DNA of 29,072 nucleotides from CAZKRU01 sp964555235 (GTDB lineage Bacteria; Verrucomicrobiota; Verrucomicrobiia; Methylacidiphilales; CAMAQI01). This document shows, piece after piece, positions 22,293 through 29,072 of this stretch; positions within the stretch are counted from its first letter, which is position 1, and the number at the start of each line of letters is the position of its first letter. The translations under genes were made by a program, and so were the position numbers. The notes under the pieces were generated by a model. The model was not told the DNA's origin. It saw nothing but the letters and a program-made list of their open reading frames with translations, and did no database searches. The DNA lies in NCBI GenBank assembly GCA_964555235.1, contig CAZKRU010000054.1, positions 1 through 29,072 of the forward strand. The letters run 5' to 3'.

Positions 22293-23075
22293 ATGTTGCT
22301 CGCAATTGGTACCCTGTGGAAACGTGAAGTCGTCCGGTTTTTAAGACAACGAGGCCGTGTCATTGGCGCCTTGGCGACTCCGATCATGTTCTGGTTCCTC
22401 ATGGGATCCGGATTTGGAAAATCGTTGCGCCCGATGACGGCCGGAATTGAACCGAGCTACCTCGAGTATTTCTTTCCCGGAACACTCCTTCTCATCATTC
22501 TCTTTACGGCAATCTTCTCAACGATCTCCATTATTCAGGATCGAACGGAAGGATTCATGCAGTCGATTCTCGTCTCCCCCGCACCGAGAATTGCCCTGGT
22601 CCTTGGGAAATCATTGGGAGGGATGACGCTCTCGCTCTTGCAAGGCGTCTTGTTTCTGATGCTGGCCCCCTTGTGCGGAATCTCACTCACGTTTGTCTCT
22701 TTCGTCCAAGCGGCCGGAGTTCTGGCGCTCACTGGATTTGTCATGACGGCACTCGGCTATCTCGTCGCGTGGCCCTCCACTTCAGTGCAAGGATTCCATG
22801 CCATCATGAATCTCTTTCTCATGCCGCTCTGGCTTCTCTCGGGCGCCCTCTTCCCGGCCGATGGCGCGGCGATCTGGATTCGTTGGCTCATGCAGGTGAA
22901 TCCCCTCTATTACGGACTCGTCGGATTGCAGCGATCGCTCTATTCGGAAGGTCACCCGATGGTCGCCGGACAACCGGCCATGTGGCAGGCGATGCTGATT
23001 CTAACCCTTGCGGGAGTGGTTCTGACAATTGCTGGAACTCAATTGACCCGCCGGTTTCGGGTTCCGTTGCCATGA
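22293..23075 (+). CDS. ABC-2 family exporter permease
   Basis: I start at the ATG at 22293, which has AGGAG 7 bases upstream; the frame extends to 22257 inside the ATPase gene. The 260-residue protein has six membrane segments and the family motifs EYFFPGTLLLIILFTAIFST, QDRTEGFMQSILVSPAPR and MPLWLLSGALFPADG, followed by VNPLYYGLVGLQR. These are typical of the ABC-2 (DrrB/NodJ) permease family. It forms a homodimer with the adjacent ATPase to export an unidentified substrate. Its stop overlaps the SCO start by four bases. Confidence 0.92.
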   Translation: MLLAIGTLWKREVVRFLRQRGRVIGALATPIMFWFLMGSGFGKSLRPMTAGIEPSYLEYFFPGTLLLIILFTAIFSTISIIQDRTEGFMQSILVSPAPRIALVLGKSLGGMTLSLLQGVLFLMLAPLCGISLTFVSFVQAAGVLALTGFVMTALGYLVAWPSTSVQGFHAIMNLFLMPLWLLSGALFPADGAAIWIRWLMQVNPLYYGLVGLQRSLYSEGHPMVAGQPAMWQAMLILTLAGVVLTIAGTQLTRRFRVPLP

Positions 23076-23728
23076 GCGAACTCCCCGCCCCCAATCCGCG
23101 ACTCCAGCGGCTTGTCTGGACCGTGATGATTCTCCTCGTCGCTGGACTCATGGCGGTCTATGTCCGGCAGACCCTTCAAGGGGCTAAAAATCGAACGGAT
23201 CGAACGCTCGCCGTTTATCACCAGGTCCCTCCGTTTCAATTCACGGAGCGAAGTGGAAAGACGATCACCAACGACGACCTCAAGGGAAAAGTCTGGGTCG
23301 CTTCGTTCATCTTCACGCGATGCCCGGGAATTTGCAAAACATTGACCCAACGACTTCGAGAGCTCCAGGACACGGTCAAGCGCGCCTCGCAAGTTCAGCT
23401 CGTCTCATTCACCGTCGATCCCGATTATGATACTCCGGAAATCCTGCAAAAGTATGGTGAGAAATTCGAAGCCTCTCCCGACCGCTGGTGGTTTCTCACC
23501 GGAGAACGCCAGAAAATTCATGAGCTCTCCCGGAAATCCTTTCTCCTCGCCGTTGAAAAAAATGCACCTGAACTCGTCGCTCAAGAAGGGGAATATTTGC
23601 ACAGCTCCAAACTCATTTTGGTCGATCCCCAAGGGGTGATCCGTGGCTACTACGAGGGCCTCATCCCCGAAAATATGCCGCAGTTGGTGAATGATATTGG
23701 AGTCTTACTTCGGGAGGCGGGAAAATGA
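23072..23728 (+). CDS. sco1: SCO1/SenC copper-binding thioredoxin-fold protein
   Basis: The 218-residue protein has one N-terminal membrane segment (about residues 13-29, VWTVMILLVAGLMAVYV) and an external thioredoxin-like domain. The copper site is complete: FTRCPGICKTL gives C84 and C88 in the CxxxC arrangement, and YLHSSKLILVDPQG gives H177. SFTVDPDYDTPE is another family hallmark. SCO proteins deliver copper to, or reduce, the CuA site of cytochrome oxidase subunit II. The ATG at 23072 overlaps the permease stop; the longer frame from 22673 is permease coding DNA. It overlaps the DUF420 gene by four bases. Confidence 0.95.
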   Translation: MSELPAPNPRLQRLVWTVMILLVAGLMAVYVRQTLQGAKNRTDRTLAVYHQVPPFQFTERSGKTITNDDLKGKVWVASFIFTRCPGICKTLTQRLRELQDTVKRASQVQLVSFTVDPDYDTPEILQKYGEKFEASPDRWWFLTGERQKIHELSRKSFLLAVEKNAPELVAQEGEYLHSSKLILVDPQGVIRGYYEGLIPENMPQLVNDIGVLLREAGK

Positions 23729-24138
23729 GTGTCGAACAAATGCCGCTTTTGAATGCGACGTTAAACGGATGCACGGCCATCCTGCTGGCGCTCGGCTATA
23801 TTTTCATTAAATCAGGGAATCGAATCGCTCACCGTCGCTGCATGGTCAGCGCCATTTTAACGTCCGTCTGCTTTTTGACCTCCTATTTGATTTATCACGC
23901 ACTGCATGGATCGACTCCTTACACAAAGGAAGGAATCTCCCGGATCATTTATTTTACGATTCTCATCAGTCACACAATCCTTGCCGTTGTCATGCTTCCA
24001 TTAATTGTAATGGCGATCGTTCATGCTGTGCGCGAAAATTTTGAAAAACACAAGCAACTCGTCCGATGGGCCTGGCCGATCTGGATATACGTCTCCGTCA
24101 CCGGCGTCGTGATTTACGTCATGCTTTATCGATTATGA
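23725..24138 (+). CDS. DUF420 integral membrane protein
   Basis: The 137-residue protein has four membrane helices (LLNATLNGCTAILLALGYIF, MVSAILTSVCFLTSYLIYHA, IIYFTILISHTILAVVMLPL and WPIWIYVSVTGVVIYVML). The histidines in RIAHRRCM, YHALHG, SHTILA and KHKQLVRW are at positions shared by the family (YozB/CtaM-like). DUF420 proteins are encoded next to SCO and cytochrome oxidase genes and are required for oxidase assembly in Gram-positive relatives. Start and stop both overlap neighbours (ATGA), implying tight coupling of expression with SCO. Confidence 0.9.
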   Translation: MSVEQMPLLNATLNGCTAILLALGYIFIKSGNRIAHRRCMVSAILTSVCFLTSYLIYHALHGSTPYTKEGISRIIYFTILISHTILAVVMLPLIVMAIVHAVRENFEKHKQLVRWAWPIWIYVSVTGVVIYVMLYRL

Positions 24139-24479
24139 GTCTTGAGGGAGATTCACGATTCGAACGTGCGGCCATTACCCGCGCTGAACGCCATCTCTTT
24201 CTTTGCTTGGGACCCGACTGTTGCAATCCCCAGGAAGGGGAACGTGTCTGGGAACATCTCAAACGCGAAGTCAAATCTCTCAACCTCCCCGTCCTGCGAA
24301 CCAAAGCCGCCTGCTTTCGCGTCTGCACCGGCGGCCCTTGGCTCGTGATTTATCCCGAAGGAATCTGGTATGGCGAAATGACTCCCGAGCGTTGCGACCG
24401 AATTTTAAAGGAGCACCTTCAGGAAAATCGTCCCGTCCAAGAGTGGATCGCCATAGAGCATCCATTATCACGCGAATAA
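24135..24479 (+). CDS. Thioredoxin-like [2Fe-2S] ferredoxin
   Basis: The ATG at 24135 overlaps the DUF420 stop by four bases. The 114-residue protein carries RHLFLCLGPDCCNP and TKAACFRVCTGGPWLVIYP. The cysteines C24, C29 or C30, C60 and C64 match the cluster ligands of the thioredoxin-fold [2Fe-2S] ferredoxins, and EGIWYGEMTPERCDRILKEH is the usual C-terminal helix. Its partner is unknown; genomic linkage points to oxidase maturation or cofactor redox chemistry. It is the last gene of the operon, followed by a long hairpin. Confidence 0.88.
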   Translation: MSLEGDSRFERAAITRAERHLFLCLGPDCCNPQEGERVWEHLKREVKSLNLPVLRTKAACFRVCTGGPWLVIYPEGIWYGEMTPERCDRILKEHLQENRPVQEWIAIEHPLSRE

Positions 24480-24488
24480 AAAAGTCTC

Positions 24489-24561
24489 TCACACGGAGAT
24501 CACGGTGGCCACGGAGTTGAATCGAGATTAAAGCTCCGTGTCCTCCGAGCCCTCCGTGTGA
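24489..24561. terminator. CACGGAG-family hairpin between convergent genes
   Basis: The outer arms TCACACGGAG (24489-24498) and CTCCGTGTGA (24552-24561) are perfectly complementary. Inside, CACGGTGGCCACGGAG and CTCCGTGTCCTCCGAG give further partial pairing around an AT-rich loop. The element fills the gap between the ferredoxin stop and the lipoprotein stop exactly, so a bidirectional terminator is likely. Confidence 0.55.
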
Positions 24562-24562
24562 A

Positions 24563-25273
24563 TCACTCAGGAATAATCGGCCCGATATCCCCTTCCAATT
24601 TCGGCTCCAATGCTTTTTCGGGAGTAATCCATTGATGTTGAAGCATGAATTGGGAGAGAACCGCCGTAATCATGCGCGATGTTCGAAGCGTGTCATCCGT
24701 GATTCCCTTGGCGAGCCCGCCAAAAATTCCGGCCCCCGCACTGATTAATGACAAAGGGTCGACACTTCTCGCCATAATTCCCGGCTCCGCGTTACTCCCC
24801 CCCGATGTTTTAAAAGCCAAAAAAGGATGGGGCGGACGATGGGAGAGATCATAAACATATACCAGCGTCTCCATCTTCGTCCCGCCGGCACCAAATCCCA
24901 CGGTGACTCGCAAGGCTCGACTCCCTTGATTCACCCGAACAAATCGTCCCATCACGAGCCACCCTTTTTTCGGAAGTTTTTGCTTCTGAGTCAACTCGAG
25001 CGTCGGACCGAGATGCTCATTAAAACGGAGAACGAGCGCCTTTCGCATGAGCTCACCTGTGGCGATTTTGAATTCCTCCAACTCCTTCTCCTCACGATCC
25101 ACGTTAAACTCCGATTTATCGGTCGCAAAACTCATCACGTAGATTTTCTCCGGGGGAGTCTGCGGAACACTCGTCGTCGATTCCTCCAAATCACGCACAC
25201 TCACCGAGGCACAGGAACAAAGCCCAAGGCAAATCACCAAAACAATCAAGACTCTAGATTGGAATAAGTTCAT
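24563..25273 (-). CDS. DUF4410-like lipoprotein
   Basis: The 236-residue product has a lipoprotein signal: MNLFQSRVLIVLVICLGLCS followed by CASVS, with LCSC serving as the lipobox, so it should be anchored in the outer or inner membrane. The body contains PEKIYVMSFATDKSEFNVD, LGPTLELTQKQKLPKKGWLV, GRFVRVNQGSRALRVTVGFG and AGGTKMETLVYVYDL. That order (an IYV-F strand, then G-F--V--GSR--R---GFGAG) matches the DUF4410 family of conserved secreted proteins without known function. A hydrophobic glycine-rich segment follows (LISAGAGIFGGLAKG). It is single and convergent to the ferredoxin operon. Confidence 0.75.
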   Translation of the reverse strand: MNLFQSRVLIVLVICLGLCSCASVSVRDLEESTTSVPQTPPEKIYVMSFATDKSEFNVDREEKELEEFKIATGELMRKALVLRFNEHLGPTLELTQKQKLPKKGWLVMGRFVRVNQGSRALRVTVGFGAGGTKMETLVYVYDLSHRPPHPFLAFKTSGGSNAEPGIMARSVDPLSLISAGAGIFGGLAKGITDDTLRTSRMITAVLSQFMLQHQWITPEKALEPKLEGDIGPIIPE

Positions 25274-25732
25274 GGTGAAACAGATGCCGACGCGATCCGC
25301 CTCCTGTAATCAACTTTGGAGCCCTTTCAACCATTTGTCAAAACTCGTATCATTCCCCGATTCCTGATTTCCTTAGAAACATCCGCACCACCCCAATCCT
25401 TAGTGATCTCATAGAAAATAAGAAAAATGGTGAGTTTTCACACGAACCCGCCCGCAACGCTTCGCGTAGCGATGCGGGCGGGGGCACGAAGCTCACAAAG
25501 GAAATCCGGTTTTATTTTTGGAAACCAAGAACGAGTCACTCAAAGGATCGAACCAAAAGAATTCCCCCTTTGTGAGCTTTGTGGCTTTGTGTGAAACCAT
25601 CCGTCGCGTTAGTTCTTCGCTAATGATTGGGGCCGCGCCATCCTCATTCAAATTTCGCGTTGCTTCCAAGCCTGTGCCCGTGTAGTCTAACTTAGTGGTT
25701 CACGAATCGGAGACTGGCCGCTTTATCCTCAC
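25274..25732. other. Repeat-rich gene-free gap upstream of the HD phosphodiesterase
   Basis: No coding frame is convincing. A nested set of inverted repeats occupies 25434-25601: AAGCTCACAAAGG (25489-25501) pairs perfectly with CCTTTGTGAGCTT (25567-25579), and a TTCACAC/GTGTGAA pair lies outside it. A CCCGCCCGC palindrome (25447-25482) sits in the left part, outside the loop. Promoters for the divergent lipoprotein and HD genes should lie at the two ends, but no clear boxes were found. Confidence 0.6.
25447..25482. repeat. REP-like palindrome, copy 3
   Basis: It begins CCCGCCCGCAACGCTTCGCG, continues TAGCGATGCGGGCGGG, and is nearly a perfect palindrome. Its left arm matches the copy at 3324-3359 and it is related to 3211-3249. 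Confidence 0.75.
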
Positions 25733-26647
25733 ATGAGCAATCTTGATGATATGTCAATGACCTGCAAGATCGACTTGCGGGACATGGTGCGGAGCCTTAA
25801 AGGAATCACCAAGTCCGGTGAGCCGATCCAGTCCATTGATTCCGTTCAAGAAAACGCTCATTTTGTCGAAATGTTTGCCGACGAGGTTAAATTCCTTCGA
25901 AGTACCAATGCGCGACTCTCCGAAATTGTTCCGGCCCTTCTCCGAAAACTCGCCCTTCCCGAGACTCACGAGCATTTGATTCTCGGTGGTGACGCCGTCG
26001 GAAAGCGCGCGGAGGAAGGGAATACGGATCAACCTTCCTACCACAACCAGTTCCATGTCTCCGAAGTCGTCGTCGCTGCGTTTTGTTTGGGACGCCGCGA
26101 ACGAATCCCGCCCGTTCGCATTGCAGAATTGCTCGTTGCTGCCGCCGCCCACGATTTGGGACACACCGGAGGAATGAATAAGTACGAGTACGAATTGGAA
26201 ACCCGCTCCTACGAAATCGCCCTCCCGATCCTTCAGCAAGCCGGTTGGTCGGAAGAAGAGCTTCACCGGATCTGGCAGATGATCGTCGCCACCGATTTCC
26301 GAAATGGCGTTCCTCAAGTCCGCCAGGCGTATCGCGACTCCCGGTTCCTCCCCGCGGACGACGAAACTCGCCTTCTCTCCACGCAATGCCTTCTTCTTAC
26401 CGAAGCCGACATTCTTTTTTCCTGCTTTGACACTCAGTACAACGACATGCTCAGTCAACTTCTTTCGGCCGAGTGGAATCGACCCGCTCCGAATTTATCC
26501 TTAAAGGAGCGTGTCGGATTCTTGAATTCCGTCACCTTTATCTCCAGCGCCGCACAACAACTCGGTTTGGAAGAGCGCCGTAAAAATTTGGTTGAAAGCC
26601 TCAAAGCCAAGATCCCTCCCGACCCCCCTCCCCCGCCGCAGACGTAA
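25733..26647 (+). CDS. HD-domain cyclic-nucleotide phosphodiesterase-like protein (class I PDE motifs)
   Basis: The 304-residue soluble protein shows the metal site of class I 3',5'-cyclic-nucleotide phosphodiesterases: YHNQFHVSEVV (H104, H108), AAAAHDLGHTGGMN (H140, D141, H144), IVATDF (T187-D188-F189, like the ILATDM motif) and LTEADILFS (D226, the second-site aspartate ligand). These motifs are usual in eukaryotic PDEs and in a minority of bacterial ones. A ring of histidines and aspartates would hold two metals and hydrolyse cAMP or cGMP. The C-terminus is proline-rich (PPDPPPPPQT). No sensor domain is attached. Start choice is uncertain: ATG at 25733, or later ATG codons. It converges on the kinase/phosphatase gene with only 7 bases between. 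Confidence 0.8.
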   Translation: MSNLDDMSMTCKIDLRDMVRSLKGITKSGEPIQSIDSVQENAHFVEMFADEVKFLRSTNARLSEIVPALLRKLALPETHEHLILGGDAVGKRAEEGNTDQPSYHNQFHVSEVVVAAFCLGRRERIPPVRIAELLVAAAAHDLGHTGGMNKYEYELETRSYEIALPILQQAGWSEEELHRIWQMIVATDFRNGVPQVRQAYRDSRFLPADDETRLLSTQCLLLTEADILFSCFDTQYNDMLSQLLSAEWNRPAPNLSLKERVGFLNSVTFISSAAQQLGLEERRKNLVESLKAKIPPDPPPPPQT

Positions 26648-26654
26648 CGCCGGT

Positions 26655-28277
26655 CTACTTCGTAAATCGACAGTAGAGCCAGAGGAAGTGACCTCCTAAA
26701 AGAAGCCAGAAACCGACTTGATAAAAGAGGAGCGGATCCCGCTCCAACAACGGAGCGTTCTGATTTCGAAAAGGCGTGACGCGATCCGGATGATCCAGAT
26801 CATAACGAACCTCCGAATAATGCTGGTAGCGACGATCCGGATCCGGCGTTAACGAGCGAAGTAAAATCGATTCCAACCATTCCGGAATATTCGGATTCAG
26901 CTTTGTCACCGGTTTGGGCGAATGGAAAACCGGCGTCTGAAAAGGTTCAATCTCTCCATACGGAAAAGTTCCGGTTAATGATTGATAGACCGTCACCGCA
27001 ATCGCATAAAGTTCCGTCCGCTCCGAAAGAGCGCGTCCTTGAAATCGTTCCGGCGCCAAATAACTCGGAGTTCCCGCACGACCGGTCATTGTAAAAATTT
27101 CCGCAACATTCCCCAAATCGATGAGCTTGAAACTTCGGGATCGCGAATCGGGCATCACCAAAATATTTTCCGGCTTTAAATCACCATGAACCAATTCCTT
27201 CCCGATCAAAAATTGCGAGGCATCCAATAAAAATCGGAACAAGGCCAACGCCTCCTCAACACTCAATTTCCGTTTCGATAAAATCTCGTGAAGTGACGGC
27301 GCCTTCAAATCCGGCATCGCTACATAGAGATACCGTGGATTTTCTGGAGTCTCGACCGGAACCAAATAGTCTGATTTTAATCGTCCTGCCTGCCAGACTT
27401 CCCGAACGAATCGATGATATTCCTCCTCTCGCTCCCGAGCGGTTGATGGAGGGAATTTTAAAACAAACAATTGCTCCCCCCTTCGTGCCGACCAGACTTG
27501 CCCGTTCGAATGAATGGGCGAGAGCAATTCGAAGTCATCCACCCGAACTCCGGGAGCAGGCTGAATCCATTCGATCAAACTCGGCTCTGAAGCGATTGGC
27601 CCTCGATTCAACACCTCAATCACTACCGCCGAAAGATCATCCCGCTCTGCTTCCTCGACCGAAAACCCCGCGCTCTCCACCAACGTTCTTGCCGTTAATC
27701 CCGGCTTGAGTAACGCATGAAAACGTTCATCTCCCAATGCATTCCTCACACCATCCGAGCAGAGGACAACCAGATCATCTGATTCCAAGTCTTCTTCAAA
27801 AAAATCCGCCTCTAATTCTGGCGCCATTCCAACGGCTTTCACTAAAATATGAGACCCCTCCCCCTCCACATGATCCCGGGTTAACATTCGGGTCTCCCCC
27901 CTTCGACACCGATACACGCGGGAATCCCCGGCATGGACGCCAATCAGTTTTCCCGATTCCATCACCACCGCACAGATGGTTGAAATCATGCGAGGCTCTC
28001 CAAATCGTTCCATCGATTCCTGATAGACCCGGCGATTGACGATTCTCACAAATTCTTGCAACGCCCGCTTGATCGTCCAACCTTTCGGCCGGGCGAGAAA
28101 ATTTCCAACCACGGCATCCACCGCTTTTTCAGCCGCCCAACGTGCCTCCTCACTCTCTCCAGCTCCATCCGCAACCGCGCCGATGACAAAATTTGTTCCG
28201 GATTGAACCGCACACACGTCCCGCGAAACTTCCCGCCCCGCCGCCGCTTTGACAAATGATGTGGCGCGCGCCTTCAT
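26655..28277 (-). CDS. Bifunctional PP2C phosphatase/Ser-Thr protein kinase fusion
   Basis: The 540-residue protein has an N-terminal PP2C domain (residues 1-225) with RD (19-20), VADGAG (35-40), HAGDSRVY (115-122), LCSDGV (172-177) and ERDDLS (211-216). The kinase domain (about 245-495) has a degenerate glycine-rich loop, lysine K274 in FVLKFP, HGDLKPENILV (HGD for HRD, D366), LIDLGNVAE (DLG for DFG) and YLAPERF. A final membrane helix (about 517-536) anchors it. Fusions of this order, with a C-terminal membrane helix, are known beside nitrate assimilation genes (for example next to nasA in Pseudomonas). Here the nitrate transporter gene lies directly upstream on the same strand, separated by a 69-base repeat. 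Confidence 0.92.
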   Translation of the reverse strand: MKARATSFVKAAAGREVSRDVCAVQSGTNFVIGAVADGAGESEEARWAAEKAVDAVVGNFLARPKGWTIKRALQEFVRIVNRRVYQESMERFGEPRMISTICAVVMESGKLIGVHAGDSRVYRCRRGETRMLTRDHVEGEGSHILVKAVGMAPELEADFFEEDLESDDLVVLCSDGVRNALGDERFHALLKPGLTARTLVESAGFSVEEAERDDLSAVVIEVLNRGPIASEPSLIEWIQPAPGVRVDDFELLSPIHSNGQVWSARRGEQLFVLKFPPSTAREREEEYHRFVREVWQAGRLKSDYLVPVETPENPRYLYVAMPDLKAPSLHEILSKRKLSVEEALALFRFLLDASQFLIGKELVHGDLKPENILVMPDSRSRSFKLIDLGNVAEIFTMTGRAGTPSYLAPERFQGRALSERTELYAIAVTVYQSLTGTFPYGEIEPFQTPVFHSPKPVTKLNPNIPEWLESILLRSLTPDPDRRYQHYSEVRYDLDHPDRVTPFRNQNAPLLERDPLLFYQVGFWLLLGGHFLWLYCRFTK

Positions 28278-28289
28278 TTATTTGCATCT

Positions 28290-28358
28290 CGCGCAGAGAT
28301 CGCCGAGTCCGCTGAGAAAACGGTTTTTACCCTCTGCGAGCACAGCGATCTCTGCGCG
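28290..28358 (+). repeat. 69-base inverted-repeat element, copy C
   Basis: It begins CGCGCAGAGATCGCC and ends AGCGATCTCTGCGCG, with the same length and core (GCTGAGAAAACGG, CCCTCTGCGAGC) as copy A and the reverse of copy B. It fills most of the gap between the nitrate transporter stop and the kinase/phosphatase start and could attenuate read-through between the two genes. Confidence 0.85.
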
Positions 28359-28378
28359 GAAAAATCCCGGTTCATTCA

Positions 28379-29072
28379 TCAGATCCGCGCCTGAGCCACA
28401 GCGCCCCACGTGGTACGCCACCGCTTTTTCACGAGTCCCAATCCAACAAAGGCGATCAGACACATTCCCGCAAAAGCAAAGAGTCCCGTCGCATACGAAC
28501 CAGACCATCCCTTTGAAATTCCAAGTCCACTCCCCAACAAGAATCCACCAATCCCACCACCGGCTCCCACCAGTCCGGTCATCAAACCAATCTCACGACC
28601 AAATCGCTGGGGTAGAAGTTGAAAAACCGATCCATTCGCCATCCCGAAGGATCCGCAAGCGAGAATCATCGCGGCCATCGTTCCCATCAAGGAATTCGAA
28701 AATCCAGCTCCAACCAATGCCACGGCTGCCGAGAGATAAAAAACATGCAACGCACGAATGCCCCCAATTCGATCCGCAATGGCTCCACCGACCGGACGCG
28801 CCAGAGCTCCCACTGCGGTACAAATCGCGGCCATATTTCCCGACCCTACCGCTCCCAGCGCGTACTCGCTATTAAAATAAATGACCATGGAACTCGCCAG
28901 TCCGACAAATCCGCCAAAGCTGACGGTGTAAAAAAAACAAAACCAGTGAGTATCCTTTTCTTTAAAAAGCTCCCAGTAGTCGCTGAATTTCTTCGGCTTC
29001 ACTTGGACCGGAGCGTCCTTAGCCACCAGACTGTAAACGAGAAAGACGATCACGGCAGGAATCAGAACAATC
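28379..29072 (-). CDS. narK: NarK/NasA-type nitrate/nitrite MFS transporter, C-terminal part
   Basis: The reading frame continues past the right edge: the bases after 29053 are open and read IVLIPAV, so the codon at 29053 is an internal GTG. The visible 231 residues hold about six to seven membrane helices. The nitrate signature is clear: GSFGMANGSVFQLLPQRFGR followed by EIGLMTGLVGAGGGIGGFLL, along with ALARPVGGAIADRIGG in the helix 8-9 loop. The transporter imports nitrate or exchanges nitrate and nitrite across the inner membrane. Co-orientation with the PP2C/kinase gene suggests the kinase/phosphatase controls nitrate uptake or assimilation. Nitrate reductase genes, if linked, lie outside the window. 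Confidence 0.9.
   Translation of the reverse strand, partial: IVLIPAVIVFLVYSLVAKDAPVQVKPKKFSDYWELFKEKDTHWFCFFYTVSFGGFVGLASSMVIYFNSEYALGAVGSGNMAAICTAVGALARPVGGAIADRIGGIRALHVFYLSAAVALVGAGFSNSLMGTMAAMILACGSFGMANGSVFQLLPQRFGREIGLMTGLVGAGGGIGGFLLGSGLGISKGWSGSYATGLFAFAGMCLIAFVGLGLVKKRWRTTWGAVAQARI

Noticed and set aside
25754..26458. A 234-codon minus-strand frame within the HD phosphodiesterase gene
   Set aside because: The plus strand carries all class I PDE motifs, and the minus-strand peptide matches nothing recognisable.
28249..28875. A 208-codon plus-strand frame over the narK 3' region
   Set aside because: Its start reads through the 69-base repeat (SPSPLRKRFLPSAS), the same peptide that appears in the frame over copy A, and the rest is antisense to the nitrate transporter.
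1..29072. A defence island or mobile genetic element
   Set aside because: Two toxin-antitoxin pairs occur, but no restriction, Abi, CBASS, retron, integrase, transposase or phage genes could be recognised, and the pairs are 8 kb apart.

Overview
The window looks like chromosomal DNA from a Gram-negative bacterium of roughly even base composition, most likely a member of the PVC superphylum (Verrucomicrobiota or a relative). This is inference. It rests on GspG-like prepilin genes used singly, on an ABC permease family with large soluble domains that I associate with Planctomycetes/Verrucomicrobia, on a lone rhamnulokinase, and on many long palindromic intergenic repeats. No rRNA, tRNA, CRISPR array, integrase or intact insertion sequence was seen.

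Left region (1-4633, minus strand). A run of same-strand genes reads kamA (lysine 2,3-aminomutase), a repeat-rich gap, glpX (class II fructose-1,6-bisphosphatase), a BrnT/BrnA-type toxin-antitoxin pair, two GspG-like pseudopilins, and an SIS-domain sugar-phosphate isomerase cut by the window edge. From glpX onward the gaps are 2-41 bases, so a metabolic gene, a toxin-antitoxin module and pilins may share one transcript.

4784-10027 (plus strand). A YtrA-type GntR repressor with a palindromic operator candidate, an ABC ATPase and a 1300-residue permease are joined by 1- and 4-base overlaps. The permease is an internal tandem duplication: two copies of a membrane plus soluble-domain unit of about 650 residues. 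It ends in a 29-base tail-to-tail overlap with a VapC toxin gene. Then, on the minus strand, come VapBC, a DoxX-like membrane protein, an SRPBCC protein and rhamnulokinase (9999-13394).

13622-17200 (plus strand). livHMGF encodes a branched-chain amino-acid-type ABC importer with ATGA overlaps throughout and no substrate-binding protein in the window. After it come a small low-molecular-weight phosphatase-like gene, purU, a PduO-type cobalamin adenosyltransferase, a secreted SGNH hydrolase and a secreted protein of unknown function.

21332-24479 (plus strand). A five-gene operon encodes an ABC-2 exporter (ATPase and permease), a SCO/SenC copper protein, a DUF420 membrane protein and a thioredoxin-like [2Fe-2S] ferredoxin. 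Its content suggests a role in respiratory oxidase assembly or metal handling. A DUF4410-like lipoprotein lies convergent to it.

Right edge (25733-29072). A soluble HD-domain protein with class I cyclic-nucleotide phosphodiesterase motifs converges on a PP2C phosphatase/Ser-Thr kinase fusion. That fusion sits directly downstream of a NarK/NasA nitrate transporter that runs off the window.

Almost every larger gap holds long inverted repeats of several families: 69-base elements (three copies), 'TGGTAGGG' elements (three), CCCGCCCGC palindromes (three), a CACGGAG hairpin, and a 25-base tandem repeat that supplies the C-terminus of a secreted protein. These repeats and the duplicated permease are the least ordinary things here. 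I did not find a clear new defence or mobile system.
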